Positions 8,058-15,601 of a stretch of 37,540 nt of DNA are shown piece by piece. This DNA is from Oscillospiraceae bacterium. Its GTDB lineage: Bacteria > Bacillota > Clostridia > Oscillospirales > Acutalibacteraceae. Positions within the stretch are counted from its first letter, which is position 1; each line of letters begins with the position of its first letter. The position numbers and the translations under genes are program-made. The stretch lies in contig CADBQU010000052.1 of assembly GCA_902796905.1 (NCBI GenBank), positions 1 to 37,540 on the forward strand, read 5' to 3'. The notes below the pieces were generated by a model. The model did no database searches. It was not told the DNA's origin and saw nothing but the letters and a program-made list of their open reading frames with translations.

Positions 8058-9398
8058 ATGCTTTATAATTTTATTAAAAAGCAAATGCTTAAATACCCAA
8101 ATCAAACTTTATCCGACGGCAAAAACACCGTTACTTACGGCGAACTTATTAATTATGCCGAAGGCTTTGGCTTAACGTTAAAAAAACAAAGCGCAAAAAA
8201 ATACGGAATTTTGTTTAATTCCGATTTTTTTGCGGCAAAGGCCTTAATGGCTTGCTTATATGCCAAAAAAACGGCAATATTGTTAAATAAAAAATACGGT
8301 GAAGAACATACGGCAAAAATAATTAAAAAAACAGAGCTTTCGTTTTTAATTACCGAAAAAGGCATAATAAAAATATCGGAAGAAAAGAAAGAAAAGGAAA
8401 ACCTAAAAAACGTAGCTTTTATTATGTGCACTTCCGGTACTACGGGAACACCGAAAGGCGCAATGATAACCGAAAAAAATATTTTAACAAATTTAAAAGA
8501 TATAAGAGAATATTTTTTAATAAACAATAAAGACAGAATACTTATTTCGCGGCCTTTATACCATTGTGCGGTATTAACGGGAGAATTTTTAATTTCTTTA
8601 ATTAATGGATTAAAAATATTTTTTATAAGCGAAGGCTTTGTTCCCGCCAAAATACTTAAAAGAGCAAAAGAAGAAAATATAACGGTACTGTGCGGCACTC
8701 CTACTTTGTTGTATCATATTTCAAAATTAAATTTAAAATCAAAAAATCCGTTACGGTTATTTACTATTGCCGTTAGCGGAGAATGCATTACCGAAACGGT
8801 AGCCAAAACCGTAAGAGAATCGTTTAAAAGCGCAAATATATATAATGTTTACGGCTTAACGGAGGCTTCGCCCAGAGTTACTTTTCTTAAACCCGAAAAC
8901 TTTAACAAATATCCTACTTCGGTAGGGAAACCGTTAAAATCGGTAAAAGTAAAAACGGTAAATAACGAAATAGCCGTTTTTGGAAAAAATATTATGAAAG
9001 GATATTATAACGAAAAAGACAAAACAAAAAAAGCAATAGTAAACGGATGGCTTTATACGGGAGATATAGGATATATTGACAAAGACGGAAATATTTATAT
9101 AAACGGCAGAAAAGATAATATGATTATAAGAGCCGGAATGAATATTTACCCACAGGAAATAGAAAACGCTTTAAAAGAAAATGAATTAATAGAAGATGTT
9201 TTGGCATTTGGCACCAAAGAAAAAACGGTGGGCGAAAAAATACATATTAAAGTTGTATCCCGTTTAACAAAACAGCAAATTTATAATATTTGCAAACAAA
9301 AATTATTAAGTTACGAAATGCCGGACGATATTGAAATTGTTGAAAATATTCCTAAAAATGCTTCGGGGAAGGTGATAAGAAATGCTTATGGAAATTGA
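8058..9398 (+). CDS. AMP-forming acyl/amino acid:carrier ligase
   Basis: A 446-residue member of the ANL (acyl-CoA synthetase / adenylation domain) family. The P-loop core TSGTTGTPKGAM is near residue 124, YGLTEASPR near 270, YTGDIGYID near 333, the hinge GRKDNMIIRAG near 349 and the catalytic lysine in ASGKVIRN near 438. It is shorter than typical acyl-CoA synthetases (about 500-550), mainly through a compact N-terminal domain. With the carrier protein 5 nt upstream it probably adenylates a carboxylic or amino acid and loads it on that carrier. The acid cannot be predicted here. The 3' end overlaps the CYTH gene by 17 nt. Confidence 0.85.
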   Translation: MLYNFIKKQMLKYPNQTLSDGKNTVTYGELINYAEGFGLTLKKQSAKKYGILFNSDFFAAKALMACLYAKKTAILLNKKYGEEHTAKIIKKTELSFLITEKGIIKISEEKKEKENLKNVAFIMCTSGTTGTPKGAMITEKNILTNLKDIREYFLINNKDRILISRPLYHCAVLTGEFLISLINGLKIFFISEGFVPAKILKRAKEENITVLCGTPTLLYHISKLNLKSKNPLRLFTIAVSGECITETVAKTVRESFKSANIYNVYGLTEASPRVTFLKPENFNKYPTSVGKPLKSVKVKTVNNEIAVFGKNIMKGYYNEKDKTKKAIVNGWLYTGDIGYIDKDGNIYINGRKDNMIIRAGMNIYPQEIENALKENELIEDVLAFGTKEKTVGEKIHIKVVSRLTKQQIYNICKQKLLSYEMPDDIEIVENIPKNASGKVIRNAYGN

Positions 9399-9972
9399 AA
9401 CAGAGCATAAATTTATTGTGGACGGTAATTGTTTTAAAGATATTTTATATAAATGCAACAAAAAACTGCCTTTGGAAAAAAATTTTTCTCAAATAAATTA
9501 TTACTACGATACCGAGATCAACAGTTTAAATAAATCGAATATAACCGTCCGTGTAAGGCAAAATGAAGAAAAAATAAAATTGCAAATAAAGAACCATAAA
9601 TCCGTTAAAGAAAATTTTTTAAAAAGCGAAGAATACAATCTTTCGGTTAAAAAGCTTCCCAATAAAATTGTTATAAACTCAAATGTTTTAAACAATGTTA
9701 AAACAACCGTTTTTTTAAAGGGCAGTTTATGTACAAAAAGAAAAATATACGCTTTTGGCTCTACAGGCGAAATTTGCTTTGATACAAATATGTATTTGGG
9801 CAAATGCGATTATGAAATAGAGTTTGAATTTAAAAGTCAAGATAAACTGTTGGCTGCGGACATTATCAGGTATTTGGGCTTGGTTTACCACCCCATAAAA
9901 AGTAAAAGCCGCAGATTTTTTGAAGAACTGGAGAGGGTTAAAAATGAGCAAAGTTATACTGCCGTATTGTGA
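9382..9972 (+). CDS. CYTH-domain (triphosphate tunnel metalloenzyme) protein
   Basis: A 196-residue protein with the CYTH pattern of alternating charged beta strands. It has the EIETEHKFIV opening (the ExExK-like signature), YYYDT near 41, VRVRQ near 57, LQIK near 67, EYN near 80, the acidic strand DYEIEFEF near 145 and KSKSRRFFE near 175. The family includes thiamine triphosphatase, inorganic tripolyphosphatase and class IV adenylate cyclases, all acting on triphosphate groups in a metal-lined barrel. A start at 9382 has GGAAGGTG upstream inside the ligase gene; a second ATG lies two codons in. The substrate in this cluster is unknown, but a nearby nucleotide kinase and nucleotidyltransferase suggest nucleotide or polyphosphate chemistry. 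Confidence 0.75.
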   Translation: MLMEIETEHKFIVDGNCFKDILYKCNKKLPLEKNFSQINYYYDTEINSLNKSNITVRVRQNEEKIKLQIKNHKSVKENFLKSEEYNLSVKKLPNKIVINSNVLNNVKTTVFLKGSLCTKRKIYAFGSTGEICFDTNMYLGKCDYEIEFEFKSQDKLLAADIIRYLGLVYHPIKSKSRRFFEELERVKNEQSYTAVL

Positions 9973-11035
9973 GCCGATGTATTTAACCTATAATTATCTT
10001 TCTGTTATAGGCGTGCCGGCAAAACAAAATAACACCTCCGATATTTGGTATTACAATAATACGGTGCAATGGAGCTGTATGAGGAAATTTTTGCACGGAT
10101 ACACTTCTCCGCTTATAAATTTAAGAATAGGCGAAATAAAAGAATATCCGTTTTTATACCAAAGCGTTGTAAATTACAGATTTACCGAAAAAAACATATC
10201 GGATATTATAAAAAGAATGATTGACAGCGGTTTTTATGTGGCTTTCAGCGGAGTAGACGATTATTATGTTAAGGGTAAAAGCTGGTACAGAGAAAAGCAT
10301 TTTAATCACGACGGTCTTATAATAGGCTATAACGAAAAAAACGAAAACAAAGCCGAAAACTCTGAAAACAAAATCGAAAACTCCGCAAATAAAGCCGGAA
10401 AAACCGAAAATTGTGAAGAAGACACGTTTTTTATAGCCTCTTACAATAACAGGTGGATATTTACGGTTTTTGAAACTCCGCAAAAATGTTTTTTTGAAGG
10501 AATGAAAGCTTGTATAAAAAACGGGGAATACGGATGTATAGAAGCGTTAAAAGCCAACAACAAAAAAATATCTTTGGATTTGAAATTTATCAGAGAAACA
10601 GTAGAAGATTATATTTTTTCAAAGTCTTTTGATTATTCTTTTAATAAATCCGACGCCGTTTTGGGAATAGCGGTTTACGATTTTATTTGTATGTATTTTG
10701 ATAAACTTTTAGACGGAAGTATACCATATGAAAGAAAGGACAGAAGAATATTAAGACTTATTTGGGAACATAAAAAGTGTATGCAAAAAAGAATAGAATA
10801 CTGCGAAAATTATTGCGGTTGGGATAATAGCTTAAGCGAAGAATATAAAAAAATTGTTGTTTTAGCCGATAAAGCCAGATTTATTTATTCAAAATTTGTT
10901 TTAAAATATTCTGTGTTTGATATAGAAAAAATACAGCAGCTGTTAATGTTAATAAAACAAGAGGAATTTAAACTGTTAAAAAATTTTGATAAAAAGCTTG
11001 CAAGCGTTACTTCGCCCATAGACCGTTCACCTTAA
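9944..11035 (+). CDS. BtrH/C39-like cysteine-fold protein, probable acyl or aminoacyl transferase
   Basis: 363 residues from the ATG at 9944, with GAGAGGG upstream. An earlier in-frame start at 9920 lies deeper inside the CYTH gene and is less likely. The N-terminal half resembles papain-like C39/BtrH domains: a cysteine at residue 9 in LPYCEPMY, a histidine at 119/122 in HFNHDGLIIGYN, and an Asn in the next strand, ASYNNRW (168-169). Between His and Asn lies a 29-residue N/E/K-rich insert (131-159). The C-terminal half is helical, with RRILRLIWEHKKCMQKRI, as in BtrH-type proteins. BtrH moves an acyl group from a carrier protein to an aminoglycoside, which would fit the adjacent carrier and ligase. 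The assignment is by pattern only. The gene overlaps CYTH by 29 nt and ends the cluster. Confidence 0.5.
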   Translation: MSKVILPYCEPMYLTYNYLSVIGVPAKQNNTSDIWYYNNTVQWSCMRKFLHGYTSPLINLRIGEIKEYPFLYQSVVNYRFTEKNISDIIKRMIDSGFYVAFSGVDDYYVKGKSWYREKHFNHDGLIIGYNEKNENKAENSENKIENSANKAGKTENCEEDTFFIASYNNRWIFTVFETPQKCFFEGMKACIKNGEYGCIEALKANNKKISLDLKFIRETVEDYIFSKSFDYSFNKSDAVLGIAVYDFICMYFDKLLDGSIPYERKDRRILRLIWEHKKCMQKRIEYCENYCGWDNSLSEEYKKIVVLADKARFIYSKFVLKYSVFDIEKIQQLLMLIKQEEFKLLKNFDKKLASVTSPIDRSP

Positions 11036-11214
11036 AAGTTTAAAATACAAAACAGGTTAAATATTAAACAATTAAAACGCAAAACAGCATAATGGTATAA
11101 CCATAATATTATTTGTTTTTTGCTTGCCGTATTTATTTGTTTTTCTTAATAGTTTTTAGGTTAAATCTTTTTAAATGAATTTTAACTTGTTTTATCTTAT
11201 TTTAATTTTATTTT

Positions 11215-11234
11215 ATCTAAATTTAAATTTAGAT
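11215..11234. repeat. 20-bp perfect palindrome upstream of AraC regulator 2
   Basis: ATCTAAATTTAAATTTAGAT is fully self-complementary and ends 10 nt before the -35 hexamer of the regulator's promoter. It may be an operator or the 3' end of the AT-rich cluster transcript. The rest of the 285-nt gap (11036-11320) shows only a short ATGGT-ATA-ACCAT hairpin near 11092. Confidence 0.35.
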
Positions 11235-11243
11235 TTAAATTGA

Positions 11244-11272
11244 TTGCAAAGTAACAATATTTGAATTATAAT
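11244..11272 (+). promoter_or_regulatory. Sigma-A promoter of AraC regulator 2
   Basis: TTGCAA (11244-11249), a 17-nt spacer and a consensus TATAAT (11267-11272), 48 nt before the start codon. Confidence 0.65.
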
Positions 11273-11320
11273 ATTAACGGTACTAATAAGTTAATAATTT
11301 TTTTATAAAAGGGGAATTTT

Positions 11321-12232
11321 ATGATCCCGCAAACTGTAGGAGCAAAATACGACGCAGGTAAAGTTGCAAAAATACACTGCGTAAAAAACGATAAGCTTGA
11401 AGATTTAAATATAAAAAATAAATGCTATTTATTAATGATTATATTTGAAGGCAGCGTTAGCTTTAAATGTAAGAATAAAATTTTTGAAGCTGAAGGTCCT
11501 TGCTTTGTATGTTTTGATGAAACCGAAAATCCGAAGCTTATAAAACAAAAAGGGTTAAAGTGTAATTCTATTTATTTTAACCCGGAATTTTTAAATATTA
11601 ATATGTCTTTTGAAAGAATTCGCAGTGAAGACTACGAACAGTTGGCGTTAATGCATGATATGTTTTTGCTTAAGCCTTTTACCGATTCGGAAAAATTTGT
11701 GTATTTGCTTTTTGAAGAGTATATCTCAAATTTATCGCTGTGGTTTGATAATTTAGAAGAAGAGCTGAAAATCCAGAGAGATTGGTATTGGTCTTGCAGG
11801 AGCCGTTCTTATTTTATGGAAATTATTTTATTGCTTGAAAGAGTATACGGAATAATTGAAACTAAAGAGCCCAAGCAGATTAAAAAAATAAAAAACAAGC
11901 ATTTAAAAAGCGCTTTGATTTACATAGAATCACATTACAATAAAAGCATAACTTTAGAAAATATTACAACTGCCGCTTCCATAAATCATACAAGCTTAAC
12001 AAAAATTTTTAAAGAAGAGCTTAACACTACGCCTATGGATTATTTGTGGAAACACAGAATATCGGTAGCAAAAAAACATTTGGAATTTACCAATCTTCCT
12101 ATAAAAGATATATCTATACGTTGCGGATTTAAAACAGTACAGCATTTTACCAGAAAATTTGAACAATATATGGGAGTTACTCCTGTTGTATTTAGGAAAA
12201 ATTCGGTAAAAGAAAGAAAATCCGCTTTTTAG
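11321..12232 (+). CDS. AraC-family transcriptional regulator (cluster regulator 2)
   Basis: A 303-residue paralogue of the regulator at 1042-1995. It has a similar N-terminal domain (FNPEFLNINMSFERIRS here, FNPQFLNVNMIISTIRS there), the same RDWYWSCRSRSYF block near residue 165, and a C-terminal AraC double HTH (ITLENITTAASINHTSLTKIF; CGFKTVQHFTRKFEQYMGVTP). Its second HTH is closer to consensus than that of regulator 1. A ribosome site AAAAGGGGAA precedes the ATG. It has its own promoter and lies just after the last biosynthetic gene, so the cluster is bracketed by two related regulators. The ligand is unknown. Confidence 0.87.
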   Translation: MIPQTVGAKYDAGKVAKIHCVKNDKLEDLNIKNKCYLLMIIFEGSVSFKCKNKIFEAEGPCFVCFDETENPKLIKQKGLKCNSIYFNPEFLNINMSFERIRSEDYEQLALMHDMFLLKPFTDSEKFVYLLFEEYISNLSLWFDNLEEELKIQRDWYWSCRSRSYFMEIILLLERVYGIIETKEPKQIKKIKNKHLKSALIYIESHYNKSITLENITTAASINHTSLTKIFKEELNTTPMDYLWKHRISVAKKHLEFTNLPIKDISIRCGFKTVQHFTRKFEQYMGVTPVVFRKNSVKERKSAF

Positions 12233-12286
12233 TTTTATTTAAATCGGTTTTAAATTAAATCGATTTTAAATAAATATAATTTTGTA

Positions 12287-12314
12287 TTGACTTTTTATAG
12301 GTTGATGGTATAAT
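12287..12314 (+). promoter_or_regulatory. Sigma-A promoter of glpP
   Basis: TTGACT (12287-12292), a 16-nt spacer and TATAAT (12309-12314). The transcript would start about 10 nt before the leader hairpin. Confidence 0.75.
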
Positions 12315-12329
12315 GTAATTGGAGTTTAG

Positions 12330-12370
12330 AGATACAAAATACCTTGGGTGTTTTGTATCTTTTTTGTTTT
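12330..12370 (+). terminator. Leader terminator in front of glpP, probable GlpP target
   Basis: A 14-bp stem (AGATACAAAATACC at 12330-12343 with 12347-12360, one G-U pair) closes a 3-nt loop and is followed by a T-run. It stands between the promoter and glpP, so most transcripts should stop before the gene unless read-through is promoted. GlpP proteins bind glpD and related leaders and allow read-through when glycerol-3-phosphate is present. Autoregulation by the same mechanism is inferred here. Confidence 0.7.
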
Positions 12371-12396
12371 TACAAGTTTAAAAGAAGGGTTATTTT

Positions 12397-12960
12397 ATGT
12401 TAAAAGATAAAATTTTGGATATTTTAATTACTGCTCCGATAATAGCCGCTACGGATTCTTCCGGTTGGGAAGAAGCCGTTAATTCCAAATCGAAAATTTT
12501 GTTTCATTTAAATGCAGATATTTTAACTGTTGAAAAAGAAATAAACAAAGCCAAAGAGGCAGATAAATATATATTTATTCATATGGATTTGGTAGAGGGT
12601 ATAGGAAAGGATAAAAAAGGTATAGAGTGGCTTTATGCTAAAGGTGCCGACGGTATTATAAGTACCAGAAATCAATTGATACGCAGTGCAAAAGAAATAG
12701 GTATTTTAGCTGTTCAAAGGTTTTTTATTTTAGATAGCAAAGGTATGCATTCTATAGCGGAAACCCTTGAAAGTACAAGTCCGGATTTTATAGAAATTAT
12801 GCCGGGCGTTATTCCTAAAGCTTTAAAACTTTTCGAAAACAGAGAAATTCCGGTAATAGCCGGAGGACTTATTGAAAATAAGACCGAAATAACTTCGGTA
12901 TTGGGGAACGGTGCAATTGCTGTTTCTACCGGGAAAAAGAGTCTATGGAACTTATTGTAA
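12397..12960 (+). CDS. glpP: Glycerol-3-phosphate-responsive antiterminator GlpP
   Basis: A 187-residue TIM-barrel-like RNA-binding regulator of the GlpP family (usual length about 185-190). Recognisable stretches are the PIIAA opening near residue 13, FHLNADI, FIHMDLVEGIGKDKKGI near 68, GIISTRN near 96, AVQRFFILD near 113, EIMPGVIPK near 143 and VIAGGLI near 163. In Bacillus the protein with glycerol-3-phosphate prevents termination in glp leaders. No glpF, glpK or glpD is in this window, but the GlpA-like, GlpB-like and DUF1667 genes follow. The ribosome site is AAGAAGGG. An attenuator-type hairpin lies in its own leader. Confidence 0.92.
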   Translation: MLKDKILDILITAPIIAATDSSGWEEAVNSKSKILFHLNADILTVEKEINKAKEADKYIFIHMDLVEGIGKDKKGIEWLYAKGADGIISTRNQLIRSAKEIGILAVQRFFILDSKGMHSIAETLESTSPDFIEIMPGVIPKALKLFENREIPVIAGGLIENKTEITSVLGNGAIAVSTGKKSLWNLL

Positions 12961-13296
12961 GTTAATATTACAATTGATAAAAAATACATTGATGAGCTTC
13001 GTTTTTATCAATAAACAGTGTGGAGGTTTATTTACTTAAATTAAAAAAATTATACACAAATAAAAACATTTTAAAATAATATATTAATATATTATAAAAT
13101 AAATTATAAAACAAAATAATTATCTGCGGAGATAAAAGAGAGCGGAAAAATAAACGGTATATATAAATTATCGTTTGTTTTTCCGCTTTTTATTTTGAAT
13201 TATTTATTTTGCATTTTTGATTTTAAAATTTAATTTTATATTTTATTTTTATATTCTATTTTTATATTTTAAAAAATTCGGAGGGATTTTATAAAT
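12961..13296 (+). promoter_or_regulatory. Structured glpP-mgtC intergenic region
   Basis: This 336-nt gene-free stretch holds an 11-bp hairpin with an 18-nt loop just after glpP (12973-12983 with 13002-13012), a 6-bp hairpin with a GCGG loop (13120-13135), and a long terminator-like hairpin with a T-tail at 13141-13192. No clear sigma-A promoter was found ahead of the mgtC-like gene. The last hairpin could end the glpP message or be a conditional terminator in the leader of the redox operon. Confidence 0.5.
13141..13192 (+). terminator. Terminator hairpin upstream of the mgtC-like gene
   Basis: A 16-bp stem: AGCGGAAAAA (13141-13150) with TTTTTCCGCT (13178-13187), one T-G pair, then AAACG with CGTTT. 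It is followed by TTTTTATTTT. It lies after glpP and 105 nt before the next gene, so it may be a simple terminator or a regulated one. Confidence 0.65.
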
Positions 13297-13944
13297 ATGG
13301 GAAACATTGTGTTGGAAACCGTTTTGCGTTCTTTTGCGGCGGTAATTATAGGAAGTTTAATTGGCAGTGAAAGAGCAAAGCACGGAAGAGCAGCAGGAAT
13401 GAGGACGCATATACTGGTTTGTTTGGGCTCTTGTATGACTTCTATGACTAGTATGTTTGTGGCAAATACTTTTTTAAATAACGGGGATGTGTTTAGAATA
13501 TCGGCACAGGTAATTTCGGGAATAGGCTTTTTGGGCGCCGGAATGATTATTTTAAAAAATAATAATGTAATTACGGGTTTAACAACTGCTGCCGGGGTTT
13601 GGACTACCGCCACTATAGGCGTGGCTTTAGGTTACGGATATTATATAGGAGCCATAACCGTAACGGTCCTTTTTTTGTCTACTATAATTTTATTTGCAAA
13701 ATTTGAGCAAAAAAGAAGATCGGCGGAAGTATTATATTTGGAAATAGATAATGCCTATAAATTAAATGAAATAATTAAAAAAATAGAAATATATATAACC
13801 GAAAATTTTACATATCAAATTTTTGCCGCCAAAAGCGGAAATGTTAATAATTTAGGAATTGTAATAGTTATTGATAAAAGAATAGAGATGGATATTTCGG
13901 AACTTTTAAAAATAGAAAATATAGTATTTGTAACAAAAGAATGA
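13297..13944 (+). CDS. MgtC/SapB-family membrane protein
   Basis: A 215-residue inner-membrane protein with the MgtC fold. The motif region GSLIGSERAKHGRAAGMRTH near residues 19-38 and four hydrophobic segments up to about residue 135 (including GIGFLGAGMII and VWTTATIGVALGYG) are typical. A soluble tail of about 75 residues follows. MgtC proteins are linked to low-magnesium survival and membrane potential; the exact activity is unsettled. GGAGGG lies upstream of the ATG. The next gene begins 65 nt later on the same strand, so it may be co-transcribed with the glycerol-phosphate redox genes, an unusual setting. Confidence 0.85.
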   Translation: MGNIVLETVLRSFAAVIIGSLIGSERAKHGRAAGMRTHILVCLGSCMTSMTSMFVANTFLNNGDVFRISAQVISGIGFLGAGMIILKNNNVITGLTTAAGVWTTATIGVALGYGYYIGAITVTVLFLSTIILFAKFEQKRRSAEVLYLEIDNAYKLNEIIKKIEIYITENFTYQIFAAKSGNVNNLGIVIVIDKRIEMDISELLKIENIVFVTKE

Positions 13945-14009
13945 TTTTATACAAAAGTTATAAATAGTTTTTTGGCAAAAAATTAAAAAACGGATATAAG
14001 GAGAAAAAA

Positions 14010-15467
14010 ATGATTTACGATGTTGCAATAGCAGGGGCCGGAGTTATAGGCGGAATGATTGCGAGAGAACTTACCAAATATAACCTTTCGGTTTTGATTT
14101 TAGAAAAAGAAAACGATGTGGCAATGGGTGCCAGCAAAGCTAACAGCGGTATTATTCACGGAGGTTTTGACCCTGTTCCAAACACATTAAAAGCAAAATT
14201 AAATGTAAAAGGTGTTCCGCTTTTATATAAAACCGCAAAGGAATTAAATGTTCCTTTTAAACATAACGGTTCTATAATAGTGGCTTTTAATAAAGAGGAA
14301 GAATTAGTGCTTGAAGAACTTTATAAAAGAGGATTAAAAAACGGTGTTTCGGATATGGAAATTTTATCCGGAGAAGAAGCACAAAAACTTGAACATAATT
14401 TATCAAAAGAAGTAACAAAGGCTTTGGTTGTGAAAAGTGCCGGAATTATATGCCCATATTCTTTAACCATAGCGGCTGTAGGGAACGCTATGGATAACGG
14501 TGCGGAATTAAAAAGAAATTTTGAAATTTTAAAAATTGAAAAAACAAAAAATAATGACGAGGATTTATTTAAGATAACCTCAACTACCGCAGAAGATGTA
14601 TTTTCGAGATATTTTATTAATTGTGCCGGAGGTTTTGCAGATAAAATAGCCGAAATGTTAGACGATAACTTTTTTACTGTAATACCAAGGGTAGGAGAAT
14701 ATATGTTACTGGATAAAAGCGAGGGTAAAACCGTTGAACATACAATTTTTCAAGTTCCCACAAAAAACGGAAAAGGAATTTTGGTAACCCCTACGGTACA
14801 CGGCAACTTACTATTAGGTCCTACTGCGGAAGAAGTTTATAAATATACCGATACAAAAACCACACAAAAAGGTTTAAATACAGTTAAAAGTTTAGCTAAA
14901 AAAAGTGTGCCTGGTATAAATTTTAAAGAGGTAATAACTTCTTTTTCGGGAGTTAGGGCATCGGAGGAAAACGGAGATTTCATTTTGCAAAAATCTAAAA
15001 ATGTAAAAGGCTTAATTCATGCGGCGGCAATAGATTCTCCCGGACTTTCTTCTTGTGTTGCAATAGCTGAATATGTTGTAGATATTTTAAAAGAAATATT
15101 GCAAGAAGACGGAAAAGAATTAACCGAAAACAAAAGCTACAACGGCAAAAGGAAAGACATTAACGCCTTTAAAAAAATGACCGTTGAAGAAAAGAATTTA
15201 TTTATAAAAAATAATCCTTCCTTTGGTAAAATTGTTTGCAGATGCGAAGTTGTAAGCGAAGGAGAAATATTAGAGGCGTTAAGAATTAATCCAAAGGCAT
15301 TGGATTTAGACGGAGTTAAAAGAAGAGTAAGAGCCGGAATGGGAAGATGTCAAGGAGGATTTTGTACCCCGTACATATTAGGCTTAATTGCCGAAGAGCT
15401 TAAAATACCTTTAACCGAAGTAAGCAAAAAAGGTAAGAACTCTAAAATAGTTTATAAAGAACTTTAA
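14010..15467 (+). CDS. FAD-dependent oxidoreductase with BFD-like [2Fe-2S] domain (GlpA-like)
   Basis: A 485-residue flavoprotein of the glycerol-3-phosphate dehydrogenase / DAO family. The FAD-binding fold starts at once (VAIAGAGVIGGMIARELTKY), followed by the GASKANSGIIHGG segment near residue 46. A C-terminal BFD-like iron-sulfur domain carries CRCE near 411 and GRCQGGFC near 448. This layout is that of Clostridia GlpA-type proteins that pair with the two following genes. No signal peptide is present. AAGGAG lies 6 nt before the ATG. The likely reaction is glycerol-3-phosphate to dihydroxyacetone phosphate, supported by linkage to glpP. A broader L-2-hydroxyglutarate-oxidase-like role cannot be excluded. 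Confidence 0.82.
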   Translation: MIYDVAIAGAGVIGGMIARELTKYNLSVLILEKENDVAMGASKANSGIIHGGFDPVPNTLKAKLNVKGVPLLYKTAKELNVPFKHNGSIIVAFNKEEELVLEELYKRGLKNGVSDMEILSGEEAQKLEHNLSKEVTKALVVKSAGIICPYSLTIAAVGNAMDNGAELKRNFEILKIEKTKNNDEDLFKITSTTAEDVFSRYFINCAGGFADKIAEMLDDNFFTVIPRVGEYMLLDKSEGKTVEHTIFQVPTKNGKGILVTPTVHGNLLLGPTAEEVYKYTDTKTTQKGLNTVKSLAKKSVPGINFKEVITSFSGVRASEENGDFILQKSKNVKGLIHAAAIDSPGLSSCVAIAEYVVDILKEILQEDGKELTENKSYNGKRKDINAFKKMTVEEKNLFIKNNPSFGKIVCRCEVVSEGEILEALRINPKALDLDGVKRRVRAGMGRCQGGFCTPYILGLIAEELKIPLTEVSKKGKNSKIVYKEL

Positions 15468-15523
15468 ATTGATACAGAGGTAAAGAGATCAAGAAATAAA
15501 ATATTTGAGTTTTAAGAAAAATT

Positions 15524-15555
15524 CAAAAGTGTTGTATCCTTATTGTATTGTCTGA
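15524..15555 (+). repeat. Short dispersed repeat, second copy
   Basis: This 32-nt segment closely matches 97-128. Both can be read in one frame as KVLYP-CIV followed by a stop codon, and both lie just upstream of a gene. The core ATTGTATTGTCT is also found in both arms of the terminator at 22599-22669. Confidence 0.4.
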
Positions 15556-15601
15556 AAAGTTTTTAAAATTAAAAAATAAATTTATAGGTGGAAAACAACA
15601 A

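Noticed and set aside
12236..12275. Tandem AAATCG(G/A)TTTTAAA repeat after AraC regulator 2
   Set aside because: Two copies in an AT-rich stretch, with no clear relation to a promoter; too weak to call an operator.
13024..13140. Known riboswitch (such as an M-box) before the mgtC-like gene
   Set aside because: The region is too short and too AT-rich, and shows none of the conserved M-box or other aptamer segments.
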